Below, in pieces: positions 54,180 through 64,000 of a stretch of 64,000 bases of DNA. Below the pieces are notes generated by a model, which saw nothing but the letters and a program-made list of their open reading frames with translations, ran no database searches and had not been told where the DNA came from. The stretch lies in the NCBI GenBank assembly GCA_022478985.1, contig JAKSZP010015881.1:1-64000 (forward strand), given 5' to 3'. Every line of letters starts with the position of its first letter. Within the stretch, counting starts at the first letter, position 1. Origin of the DNA: Massospora cicadina (lineage: Eukaryota; Entomophthoromycota; Entomophthoromycetes; Entomophthorales; Entomophthoraceae). The position numbers and the translations under genes were made by a program.

Positions 54180-56260
54180 CTATTTATTTAACTGAGGTAA
54201 GCTGACAAGGGGACGGACAATACCGATATATTAATGAGATATGATGAGGTGAAGTATAGCAAGATTTAGGCACCCCAGAGTAGACGAGCTACACCTGTTG
54301 CCAGACAGTACTGCCAGGTATAGGGGAGTTGTTTGCCTTACTCCGAAGGGTTTTACAAGTTATAAGGCAGGTGTGGAGGAAGGGGTCCATATGCAGAAAC
54401 CAGACTGGGAACCATGATTCAACAAGTTGTTGTTGCTTCAGCCTCATGTATCCATATAGACAGACTTGAAAGTGTTCTAGTAGATGTAGGTGAAATTTGC
54501 TGATTGTCTCAAGGATGGTGGGTACAATTCCCTTGAAGGCACTCAGTGCTATGGTGTGGATTGTCCACATTGCAATGGCAACTATCAGGGAGCAGAGTGT
54601 GGGTGGTATTGGGGATTCAAGCTGGAGTGCAAGGAGGCTTCTGAAGATTGACACCTCCTGATCATTTTGGGTTCTTAACAGACGCTCAACTTCCTGCCAT
54701 ATGGCTCTATATGGGGCATGCTCAAGGCGGTGCAGCAGGGTGCCATCCCCTCCGCATACTGCGCATGCTTCATGAAGAGAATTGGAGCGATCTGCTGTTC
54801 TGTAGGTTCTTCTGAGGCAACGCCAGGTGTTAGCTCTTACCCTTGGCTGGAGTAGTGGATGATGTGTTAGCCTCCATATTGCCTTCTCTGTTGTGAGATC
54901 ATATGGGATGTCTAAAGCATCTGGGTAGTTGATTCTCGCAATGAATGAGGCCACGTTGTGTGTGTCCCTCTGGGGGTGGTCTGGTTTCCTTAGCGTGAAG
55001 TAAGCTCTGGGCCTTCCCCTTCCATGACAAGTTCCTGTGAGAGTGACGGTCCACCTTTAATGCAAAATGGTGCGGAGGAGGCGTTTGAAGTGAGGAGGGT
55101 TCCTTGTGGGCCTGCTGTATTGGGGCAAATTGCAAGGTATGTGAGCATGATGGACAGGATGTGTGGGTTGGATAGTTTGAGCGCCCGTGCAAAGTTGGCC
55201 CTCGTCGCTCTGGACCAGTGTTGTTGTGGGAGGTCTAAGGCTTGGACTTCATTTATCCAGGTTCCCAATATGCAGTTGGCGTGAATCTCAAAATCTATTA
55301 GGCCCATGCCTCCGCTGGAGCATGGGCCAAAAAGTGTTTCCACCAGCACAGGTGGCCGGGACCCAGGCCACAGCAATCCCTGGATGAGTGCGCGGATTGA
55401 GGATATGGATGTAGGTGAGAAGGAGATTGCGTGTGCGGGGAACCACAGCATTGGGAATATGAGAGTAGTTAGCAACTGTGACTCACTCCATTAATCTTGT
55501 GGATCTTCCCTTGAGGGAGGCGACGCGGTTGGACACCCACTGTAGTAAATTATTCTCAATTGTCTTTGGCATACCCCCTGTTTTCAGCCATCTTCTAAGG
55601 TGGAAGACAGGGTTGGTTGTAAAAGGGATGTGAAGGGTAGGATGAGTGGATTAGGCCTTTGTGGGTGGCTGTGAGGTTTGGGTATTGTGGCCCAGTTGTT
55701 AGTGTACTTTCCTAGGAGGATTATTTCCATTTTCCTTTTGTTGAGCGATGAGTTGCTCACAATGGATCATTTTATAATGTGCTTTCCAGTTGGCGGGCAT
55801 CATTGTTATTAGCTATACCTGTCATGCAATCATCCACAAAGGCTGGTATCTTGATTTTTGGTTGACCTTGTGCGGTTATGCCCATGATGAGTAAGTCAGT
55901 GACGTGAAGGAGTGGATCAAAACTGAAGTTATACAGCAGTGGGCTGAGAAATATCCCCTTGTTTAATCCCTCTGTGTGGTGTGATATTGTTAGTTAGGAA
56001 GCCAGGGCCGCATCAGACATGGATTCGGATTCTGTAAGGAGCATCACTTAGTTTATGAATCTGGGTGGGAGTTTGAAGGCGCTTAGGCATTCCTTCAATA
56101 CGGCCAACTAACGCGGTCATATCCCTTCTCCTGGTCTAGGAATACCGGGGCTTAAGTTACATTGGACTGACATTTGCTGGCGAAGGAGTGTATATTAGTC
56201 CAGATTATACGCCCTGGTATGAACCCAAAGAGATTGGGTGACAGGACTTTGGAGTCTATA
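54180..56260 (-). mobile_element. LINE C, 5'-truncated (2.08 kb), inside G3
   Basis: A minus-strand LINE with a 14-bp target duplication. The tail on the minus strand reads CGGTATTGTCCGTCCCC, TTGTCAGCTTACCTCAG and TTAAATAAATAGA. It holds the second half of ORF2, from the reverse transcriptase to the end. Confidence 0.85.
54260..56240 (-). pseudogene. LINE C ORF2, C-terminal two thirds of RT onward
   Basis: Read on the minus strand: VFLDQEKGYDRVSWPY near 56,150-56,100 (counterpart of VFLDQQKAYDRVNWEY), F-V-D-D-C near 55,838 instead of FADDC, LNKRKMEIILLGKYTNNWA near 55,750, SSGGMGLIDFEIHA near 55,310, ANFARALKLSNPH, and the C-terminal C-A-V-C-G ... L-H-R-L-E-H-A near 54,770-54,720, where the last Cys is Ala. 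The final block 54,954-54,289 is open for 221 codons. Earlier parts carry several stops and shifts. Confidence 0.8.
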
Positions 56261-56274
56261 GCACAATTCCAAGT
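56261..56274. repeat. Target duplication of LINE C (right)
   Basis: An exact copy of 54,166-54,179. Confidence 0.85.
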
Positions 56275-57499
56275 TTAATACCTTTGACAAGAACCTGGAT
56301 GAGTGAAGGCTCAACTACAGATTGTACCACAACCAGACCCTACCTCCTCTCAAGCAGCCACTTAGTTAGAGACACTAATCCTGGCCACTCAATTGACCTT
56401 CACGCCCACAACGTTTGTGTGTACCAATCCTATAGTAGAGGCCCCAAACTTTAAAACTTATTTAAAGACCATTTACACACCAGCGGAACCATAGATGATT
56501 TCCTCCAGATGTACAAAATTAGCATGAATGGCATGCGCGACCACCAAAAGGCTCACCACGTGCAATGATTTATGAGTCATGAGGCTCAGGAGTTTTTTAA
56601 TGTGAGCTTATGCCTAGTCTGACCTGGACCAAATTAAAGACCATCATTCTATCAGAGTTTAGTATTGAACAGTATGTCTAAATTATTTGACAGAAATTCT
56701 TAATAATGAAGATGAGCAAGAACAAGTGGGTAGCAATATACTACTCTCAATACTATCTCAAAGCTCAGCAGTTATGGACACCGAGAACCATGGACTTACA
56801 ACAGCAAAAATAATTCTTCCAAGTTCTTTAAAAAGCATCCATCCTTGAAGATGCATATGCCCCTCGCAGTCAAAACCACGATGTCTGAAACTTCTGATAG
56901 AAGCTTTTCTTGATGTCCAAGGGACATAAAAACAGTTTTTAAAGTCTTCAAGGCACCTTTCTAAAGGGTCGGCAAGACTGTCTATGTTGCTAATGACAAG
57001 AGTGATAAACTAAAGGATAATAATCACAAACCTGAAGAGCTCTTGCCCCGTCAAGAACAGAATTGAAATAAGTACCACCATACTGGGCACTTCTATCAAT
57101 CTTGTCCTTTAAATGCCTCTGAAAAGAAGAATACACCCCCAAAGAGTACCATTAACGTCGTGAACTGGGTGGGTCTTCATATTAAGGGAGAAGACGACCA
57201 CAAAAATGAGGACTTAGCTAATGCAAGGCACCACGTGCAAGGGGTACCTAGCATGATGGCTGTGCCTTCTAGGTTAAGAGTAAATGGAATTGACAGAAAT
57301 TAATTGAACAATACTTACTTGCACCAAGCAAACCACCTACCTGAGACATCAACTCAATTGAAGAAGGAGAGCATCTCGTGATGACTACTTTCAAGAACTT
57401 AGAATAAGATAGCGAGGATACTCCAAGACACAATGAGAGCTGAATCCCTGAAACAGTTTTAGGAGTCCCCCTCTGACATTCTGACAACTAGAAACCCTT

Positions 57500-60400
57500 T
57501 CAAAGAGTGTAATAAAAGTGAAGTAATGATCCAGAGTGTACGCTTCTTGGCTGTGATGGATACAATGGCTTCCATCAACATAATGGCATTTGAACTCATG
57601 AAGAGACTGAAGTTTATTCCCAACATAGACTGAAATAGAGAAATACTAAACAGCTGGACATGACGTTATCATGCATAAGGAGATACTACCTATTACTACT
57701 ACACTTTGAGTGCATGGTTCTAACAGCTTCATCAGTATTCTTGGTTTAATACAACTACAATTACCTAGTTAAGTAACTGTTTCTCATTAAATTTGGAGCC
57801 AAGAGCAACTTTAAAACCAGTACCATGAGCATTCTGAGTCATCAACTGCCACTGTTGTTTAAGGATAAGGGCGTTAAACCTTAAAAGAAATCGACATGTT
57901 TAATTAAGACAGATCAATTGGTTTACCCTATTCACTACACCCTTACAGAGAAAGGTTCAAAACAACTACCCTCTTTGGCAAAAGAGGAAGGAGGTCTAAC
58001 ACTGAGCACTATTGAAACCATTGAGATTAAGCCCAGAGATTAACAACTAATGAGCCTATCAATTAGTGTGAAGAAAACGCTAAAATTTACCTTAAAAGTT
58101 TACAGTTGCGATGTATCCACAGAAATGAACCAAGTGTTCTACCTGGATTCTATGATACCAACTACTCTGAAGAGTTGATCATCGTCTTAGGAATTATTAC
58201 AGATTAAACCATAAGAGTTGATAAAGGACAAGTCATTTCAAAGTCCTGACTGACCAGTTGCAATGATATTTAGTCATTACACGACATAGTAGACTTTGAT
58301 AAACTCAGGTCTATATAGGTGGCCCCCAACAACAGAGCGAGCTGGATGAGCTACTATACAAGTTTGAGGATATTTTTAGCACTGGGTCTGACGACAATAA
58401 ATTCTGAAAGGAAGAGATCCACATGATGGACACCAGATCAGCTATTCTTTTCAAGTTAATCCCTACTGCTATTCAAAAACTGAAGGTGCTATTATTGCAC
58501 AAGAACTAAGTCGACTAAAGAAAGCTGATCAGATCAGACCTTTGAAGAGTCCTTGGGCTTTACTTATAATGTTATTTTGAAAGAAGGATGGGAATTGATG
58601 CATAGTTAAAACTACCTCCAATTGTGTAAGTTTTTATAGAAAAATTCTTACCCACTCCTGAGAAAAGAAAATGCCTTGAAATGTCTAGGAGGATTGAAAT
58701 TTTCCTCATCAATGGGCATGACCATTGAATACTGGCTGATGGAGTTCTCACTGGAGGATCAATAAAAATATGCTCTGTTCAGAAGACAGGTATTTCAAGC
58801 CAACACGGATGCTACAATGGCTGTGCAACACCCCTTCAACCTTTCAATGTGCGATAGATCAAAATCTTTGGATATTTAAAGCTGCTCAGTGTGCTTATCT
58901 ACCTGGATAATATTATTGCCTTTAGCTGAATCTTTAAAAGGCACCTTCAGCACCTCTGCAAAGTATTTTTCTGGCTGAAAGAATCAAACTTAAAAAGACT
59001 AAAGCAAATGTACCTTCTTGGAGATGTAACTGGAGTTCCTTGGGCATGAAATTAGTCAAACTGAATCAGACCCCAGGATAAGAAGGTCAAAGCGATCATG
59101 GCAATGGAGCACCCAAGAGCATTATGGACATCAAGTGTTCCTCAGGGTAATGGGGTATTCTTTGAAGTTTGTCCCCCATTTTAAAGACCTGGATGCGCCT
59201 TTTCCATAACTTTTGATTAAAATTAGTTCAAGTGGGGCCTAGAGCAAGAGCAGGACTTTGAGGAGCTAAAGATGATAAGAAGCACCAATATTGGCCTACC
59301 TGGACTGTAACAAGACTTTTTTCCCATACACTAATTTGAATGATGTTGATCTTGGAGTGATAATCAATCAACTGTATGAAGAAGTATTTAATGCACCATT
59401 TAGTACATTCAAAAGTAGTTACTAAGGCAAAAAAGAACTATAATGTAACAGAGAAAGTGCCTGGCGATTATCTAAGCAGTAAAACACTTCTGACCATACC
59501 AGTACAAGGTACACTTCAAGGTTGTGATGGATCACAAATTGCTCCGTTGGTTGTGGAATTAAAAGATCTAGATGGGCGCCTTATCAGATGCGCAGTACTG
59601 CTCCCAGGATACAATTTTGAGATCATCCACCAAGCAGATGACAAGCATCTCAATACCAAAATACTGTTGCAATAGCCAGTTTTCACCTACAGCACAAGAA
59701 AGCAATGGACTGTATAAATTAATCAGGCTACCATAAGAAGCATGACAGGATGAAATGGATGAGGTAAAGACTGTCTTGAGAAGGTGTTTTAAAGACACCT
59801 AGCATGTTGGTGGAACCTTATAGAAAAACATCAAGTACAAATGGTACCCGTTCATCAGACCAAGCGATTAGATGGAACTTGAAATGGAAGCGCACAAGCA
59901 CATTGGTTACGAGCATTTTAGAAGACATTAGCCTAACTGAATAATTTATTCTACTGGTAATCCATGTTATATAAAGTCTACCAGGCCTTAAAACTGTGCA
60001 TACCCTGTGAGAGTTTCCATCTGCTAGTGAAATGTTTTGAGTTCAAACTTATCCTACCAACATCCATTTAAAACGTGTCTATTGACGTAGTGGGACCACT
60101 TCCAACTGCCTCTAGTAGAGCAAAATTTATACTCATAGCTATTGAACAATTTTCCAAGTGGGCCAAAGCCTCATCAATCAATATGTACACTGTGAGATCA
60201 ACCACCCAAAACTTATACAATCAAATTATAAACAGACATAGATGTCCTTAAATATGCTTTCCAGATTTTATAAACTTCATACCAGGGCTATGAGGAAAAT
60301 AATGGAATTGGTTAGAGTGAAGCAACAATTACCACTATCTACACACCATCTCTCTAATGGTAGCATGGAGCGAGTGAATGAAACCTTAGGAAGGATACTA

Positions 60401-60850
60401 ATGAAGATGAACCTAAATATAAGCCAAAATGGGATTAGCTGCTACCTTCCTCACTTTGGCTTACAGGATTAGTAACCACCAGGAGATTGGTATATCACCA
60501 TTTAAGGCCCTGTATGGGCAAGAAGAAACATTGTGAACCCTGTTAGCATTGATCATTACTGTGGACTGAATAAACCTACAACATCAAAGTTATTAACAAG
60601 AGTTGACCGAATAACTGATAAGAATACAAGTGGAGGCCTCCAGCAACATAGAGGCTACTATCTCCCAAAGCTAACGTGAGAGTCAGAGATGAGAGCGACC
60701 TTCTAACTCAGTCTAGAAGGCAAAGTTGTTGTTTCCACTTAAAGGTAAGACATCTAGAGAACTGTAGGCCATCTGAACTAGCTCTGTGACTGTCTTGGAT
60801 AAACAAGGAGCCAAATACTTAATATGGGATGATGAAACTAACTTAGTTTC
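57500..60850 (+). pseudogene. pol: G3 Pol, heavily decayed
   Basis: Protease relic VMDTMASINIMAFELM near 57,555 (D-T-G-A-S read as D-T-M-A-S). Reverse transcriptase region 58,380-58,920 with SPWALLIMLF and LCNTPSTFQCAIDQN. RNase H near 59,530-59,640 with LKDLDGRLIR and YNFEIIHQADDKH. Integrase near 60,076-60,170 with VSIDVVGPLPTASSRAKFIL and near 60,350-60,400 with SNGSMERVNETLGRIL. Stops occur in every domain. The motif order identifies Ty3/gypsy. Confidence 0.7.
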
Positions 60851-60909
60851 TGATAGAAAACATTTTTGGCACCTAAGAGAATTCCCCAGTATTGTCTTAG
60901 GAGGGGAGG

Positions 60910-61750
60910 TGTTGCAGATGAAGCTACAAAGGTATCCGATGATCATTCCTTGACTATAAGAATGAATAGAATCCAATATCAGACAAGAGAAATTGTGGGC
61001 AACATACCAGTCACAGATGGGATTTATCAACCTCATTTTATAGATGCACACGACCCAACAAGTTTGCCATTCAGACAGGATGACGTTACCTTAAATATTT
61101 TGATACCTGTTAGTAAAAGTGATTTAAGAACTTAGGACGATGAAGACACCGCTGAAGACTACAAATTTTGACCCCCTTTTATACCTTTAAAAGGGAGAAA
61201 AAATTTGCAATTGGCTGATAATGAGGATATGTAAGAGATGAACTACCCAAATGGAGGTATTTAGACCTATGCCATAATATTACAAGAAGCAGTAATTAAC
61301 TAATTTTGAGAATTGTACAAAACCCTGATGTGAGGAGCGTCAAAGCAGCGCCATCAAAGAAACTTAAAGCTGATCATCATAATACTAAATTGGGATTAAT
61401 TAATAACACGAGGTAGAACTGCAGCCATCATCTAGAAGCTTGACTGAACATAGGGCTCCTGAACATTCTGGTTCATGGATAATCACCACAAGATGGAGCT
61501 CACATATATGTAATTGAATAATATGGATGTCATGACTAAAAAAGAAGCCTGATGGCATCTCATTAGAGGATCAAAAATACACCTATTATCCCTACCCCCA
61601 TTCCTATTTTTTTACATTTCCTATTCAAATTTATCCTGACTTTTATAAAGTAGTATAAAATTCTTAAAATTTTATTTTAATAAGAAAATTTCACAGAATC
61701 TCAATTTTCTTTTTGTTTCACTTTTATTAGTTATAGTGACCTAAATGTCA
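60910..61750 (+). repeat. G3 3' LTR (about 841 bp)
   Basis: Starts TGTTGCAGATGAAGC after a purine tract and ends AAATGTCA (or one base later). The flank TAACC at 61,752-61,756 matches the left flank of the 5' LTR at 46,010-46,014. Confidence 0.75.
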
Positions 61751-61851
61751 GTAACCAAACTTTTCTTTCTCGTTGCAATCACTTTTGCAACCTATTCAAT
61801 TCAAGTCTGGATCTAGTTTGATAATATCACAGAGGAGATTAGTCTGCGCCC

Positions 61852-63264
61852 ATGTCAGGGAGCAGTTGGGAAAGTAAGGTAAGAGGAGCAGGTGGAAGGC
61901 CCGCAGCCTCAAACGTTCAAAAACGCCCTGGAGAAACTGGCAGAATAAATTTTTTTTTAAAAAACTGGCGGTCACTATTTCCCTGAAAATCCTCACAAAG
62001 CAAGCATGATGCAACCAGTACATAAACACGCCACACTCCCAGCCACTTTCATCGGTGGAATATGAAGTCCATGTGTTTCTGTACATCCAACAAATGGCTT
62101 TGTGGGAAAAATTTTGTGAAGATGTGCACACCTTTTTCCTGACCGCGGTGTACGTCGCACCTCACTCCATGTCACTCAGTTGGCTGGACCTAGGTTTTGA
62201 AAACAAAGAGGCAGCAGATGAGGCTGCTGCGTTGCACGTAGTGGTCGACCTCCCTGAAGGGCAACAGGTCATTGAAACCAAACGCACCAGATGGACGAAA
62301 TCAAACCATATTTTCCTCACGTTTGACTTTTTGCCTACTATGGTAAAACGTGACATTTTGGAACAACACCTGAAAGATGGTCTCACCATACATGGTGAAA
62401 TACAAATATTTCAAAATGCAACGCTTCATGCTGATGCCACACCTGTGCGCCGGCAAAGCCATTGCAGTTCTGACCCTGACTGAGGAGATTGCGAAGGACC
62501 TAACCCAGATCCCACACTCCACTTTTATTGATATTGCAGGGCATACCACCCACCCATTCTGGGTGACTGTGGACAGCGCGCCCCCCATCTGCACCCACTG
62601 TGACGCGTTTGGCCATAAGGCACACACATGCCTCACCAAGGAGGGCGTCACATTCCAAGAGCACCCCTCGGTGGCCATGGCCAGTGGAGAGGCGCACTAT
62701 GAACCAACCGCAAGCACCAAAGAGTATTCCCGTGGGGAGCACAAGGCTGCTACCTACTGGTAAAGCCTATCTCCCCACAAGAGTGGAAGAAGGCCAAGCA
62801 GGCCCACAGGGCTGCGGCCAAGGAAGCGGCCAAAGCCACCACTGCTATTCCACACTCCCAACGCCAGGAGTACATTGAAACCTTCGCAGCAGAAGCAACT
62901 CAGGAATCCATCAACTAATCAGATTGGGAAGCCCATGCCAATTGGGCCACTCAATCTGAGGATCCAATGGGGGACTCAATCTCACCCAATCGTTGCACCC
63001 AAGCTCTGGAGGAAATTGACTTGGGGCCCATCCCAACTGAAAATTTTTTTTGACCCGCTCAATGGTGCACCAAACTTATCCACACTGCAAAAAATTTGTC
63101 TGACGTCGGGAAAACAAAAAGCAAAGGCTAAAGCCAACACAACTATTTCCACAAAAATTAACAAAAATCCCAATAGCATTGCTGCTAACACCCGCGCTGC
63201 TGTGAAGGCTCATGGGGATCTAGAGGAGGCTAGTGGGCCTGGGTGCCCACCCCCTCACACCTAA
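61852..63264 (+). pseudogene. LINE-A copy 3 ORF1, broken
   Basis: The conserved ATG (CCCATGTCAGGGAGCAG) is at 61,852. The core at 62,055-62,483 contains SWLDLGFENKEAADEAA. A frame change near 62,405 leads to 62,377-62,763 with the intact knuckle C-T-H-C-D-A-F-G-H-K-A-H-T-C at 62,590-62,631. A TAA near 62,916 interrupts the C-terminal part. The conserved stop TAA at 63,262-63,264 precedes the ORF2 ATG by six bases. Confidence 0.8.
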
Positions 63265-63270
63265 GGTGCG

Positions 63271-64000
63271 ATGGGGGAAACCTTCACTTTAGGGACATTG
63301 AATATTGCCAGACTCAAGGCCTCCCCATCCCGGGGTAGGAAACTGAGTTTTTTACAACTAAATTTACCCGTGGATATCCTGGCCATCCAGGAGTCCCACT
63401 GTCTGCAAGGTTCCGAGGAAGATTGGAAAACAATGCTCCTCCCATCCCTATCCTTTTGGTCAGAGCACTGTGGGGTGCTAATTTGGAAAAATAATTTTTT
63501 CAAATTTTTATCATCAGAAACCTTCCTCAATGGCTGAGTCCTCGTTGTCACTTTCTCGTGGGCTGACATGGTACATGCTATCATCAACATCTATGCCCCA
63601 AACGGTGCATGAGAGCATCAGGAATTTTTCTCATCAGTCAAATCCCTCCCACTACCCCCAGACTCTTTCATAGTTGGCAACATGAACTGCTGGCTAAACA
63701 CTCTAACGGACCAGTGGCCTTCCTCCTCCCACGCCCCCCAGGGCCATGTTGAACTTCGCGTTCTAAAGGCCACCCTCAGGCTAATGGATGCAATGCCGTG
63801 GCAAGCCCCACTGCTCGAGAACATGATGCGCCCCCACGTCCACAAGGGCCAGTTAAGGTCCATGTCCCACATCGACCTTATCCTTACACTGGCAAAATTC
63901 TAACCCCACATATCCCACTTTAAAACAACAAAAATGGAATTCTCTGACCATCAACTGGTCTCAATAACCTACCACCTACCTGTCACAGCTGTTAAGGCCC
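63271..64000 (+). pseudogene. LINE-A copy 3 ORF2, 5' part (endonuclease), broken
   Basis: MGETFTLGTLNIARLKAS starts at 63,271 and reads to a TGA at 63,535-63,537 that stands for CGA in copy 2 and CAA in copy 1. A second TGA lies near 63,609. The GDMNCW motif reads G-N-M-N-C-W (63,678-63,695), so a catalytic Asp is lost. IDLILTLAKF closes the readable block; a TAA follows near 63,901. The remainder is outside the window. Confidence 0.85.

Larger units (their letters stand above)
53460..57300 (+). pseudogene. gag: G3 Gag, broken and split by LINE C
   Basis: The first part runs from ATGCAATTTACTCTGGAAG (53,461) to 54,165 with blocks such as ANELTVVLTTGVAPLDQ. After LINE C the second part resumes at 56,275. 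A degraded knuckle with Y-H-H-T-G-H-F-Y-Q-S-C-P lies near 57,068-57,110. Stops are frequent, so the boundaries of Gag are approximate. The role is inferred from position between LTR and protease. Confidence 0.5.
46015..61750 (+). mobile_element. Ty3/gypsy element G3, old, hosting G2 and LINE C
   Basis: The 5' LTR starts at 46,015 (TGTTGAAGATGAGGCTG) and the 3' LTR at 60,910 (TGTTGCAGATGAAGCTA) after a polypurine tract (GGAGGGGAGG). The left flank TAACC recurs at 61,752-61,756, a likely target duplication. G2 is inserted in the 5' LTR and LINE C in the gag region. Removing them leaves about 7.1 kb. The protein relics are far more decayed than those of G1 and G2. Confidence 0.8.
61757..64000 (+). 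mobile_element. LINE-A copy 3, truncated by the window end
   Basis: Starts with TTTTCTTTCTCGTTGCAA at 61,761, as in copies 1 and 2, directly after the G3 right border. It carries ORF1 and the endonuclease part of ORF2; the rest lies beyond 64,000. Confidence 0.85.

Overview
The window comes from a large, AT-rich, transposon-dominated eukaryotic nuclear genome. I see no single-copy host gene with an intact reading frame. Almost everything is LINE, Ty3/gypsy LTR retrotransposon, Helitron or SINE, in copies riddled with stops and frameshifts. The element set, the APE-type LINEs with CCHC ORF1 proteins and the strong CpG to TpG decay fit a repeat-bloated fungus (rust-like or entomophthoralean). 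The Helitron helicase resembles copies familiar from arthropods, so an invertebrate cannot be excluded. Nothing looks bacterial.

Layout. 0-3 kb: a Helitron end fragment and an ORF1-only LINE-like element on the minus strand. 2.9-9.6 kb: two Helitron 3' ends facing each other, the second split by LINE-A copy 1 (3,959-9,231, 16-bp target duplication). 9.6-12.1 kb: relic of an unfamiliar protein with repeated A-x-x-W-x-x-x-G-F motifs. 12.7-18.3 kb: a separate LINE (family D). 18.3-24.8 kb: tRNA-like sequence, a possible solo LTR, a Helitron helicase relic, a 659/657-bp inverted repeat of Helitron arms and a tRNA-derived SINE. 24.8-26.65 kb: a second ORF1-only element. 28.0-35.7 kb: Ty3/gypsy G1, whose 5' LTR is split by a truncated LINE (B). 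36.8-44.3 kb: a second SINE, then a third ORF1-only element split by LINE-A copy 2, the best preserved LINE. 44.3-45.4 kb: LTR-like sequence and a tRNA-Leu-like head. 46.0-61.75 kb: the old Ty3/gypsy G3, with G2 nested in its 5' LTR and LINE C in its gag. 61.76-64.0 kb: LINE-A copy 3, running off the window.

How the parts relate. LINE-A carries ORF1 (CCHC knuckle) followed 6 nt later by ORF2 (APE endonuclease, reverse transcriptase, C-terminal Cys/His motif). The ORF1-only elements and both SINEs end in 3' tails that resemble the tails of the window's LINEs, so they may be mobilised in trans by LINE enzymes. G1 and G2 are one Ty3/gypsy family with the same primer binding site. Target duplications give an insertion order: G3 predates G2, LINE C and probably LINE-A copy 3; G1 predates LINE B; the Helitron predates LINE-A copy 1; ORF1-only element 3 predates LINE-A copy 2.

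Limits: family names, identities and ages were judged by eye, and boundaries without a target duplication are approximate.
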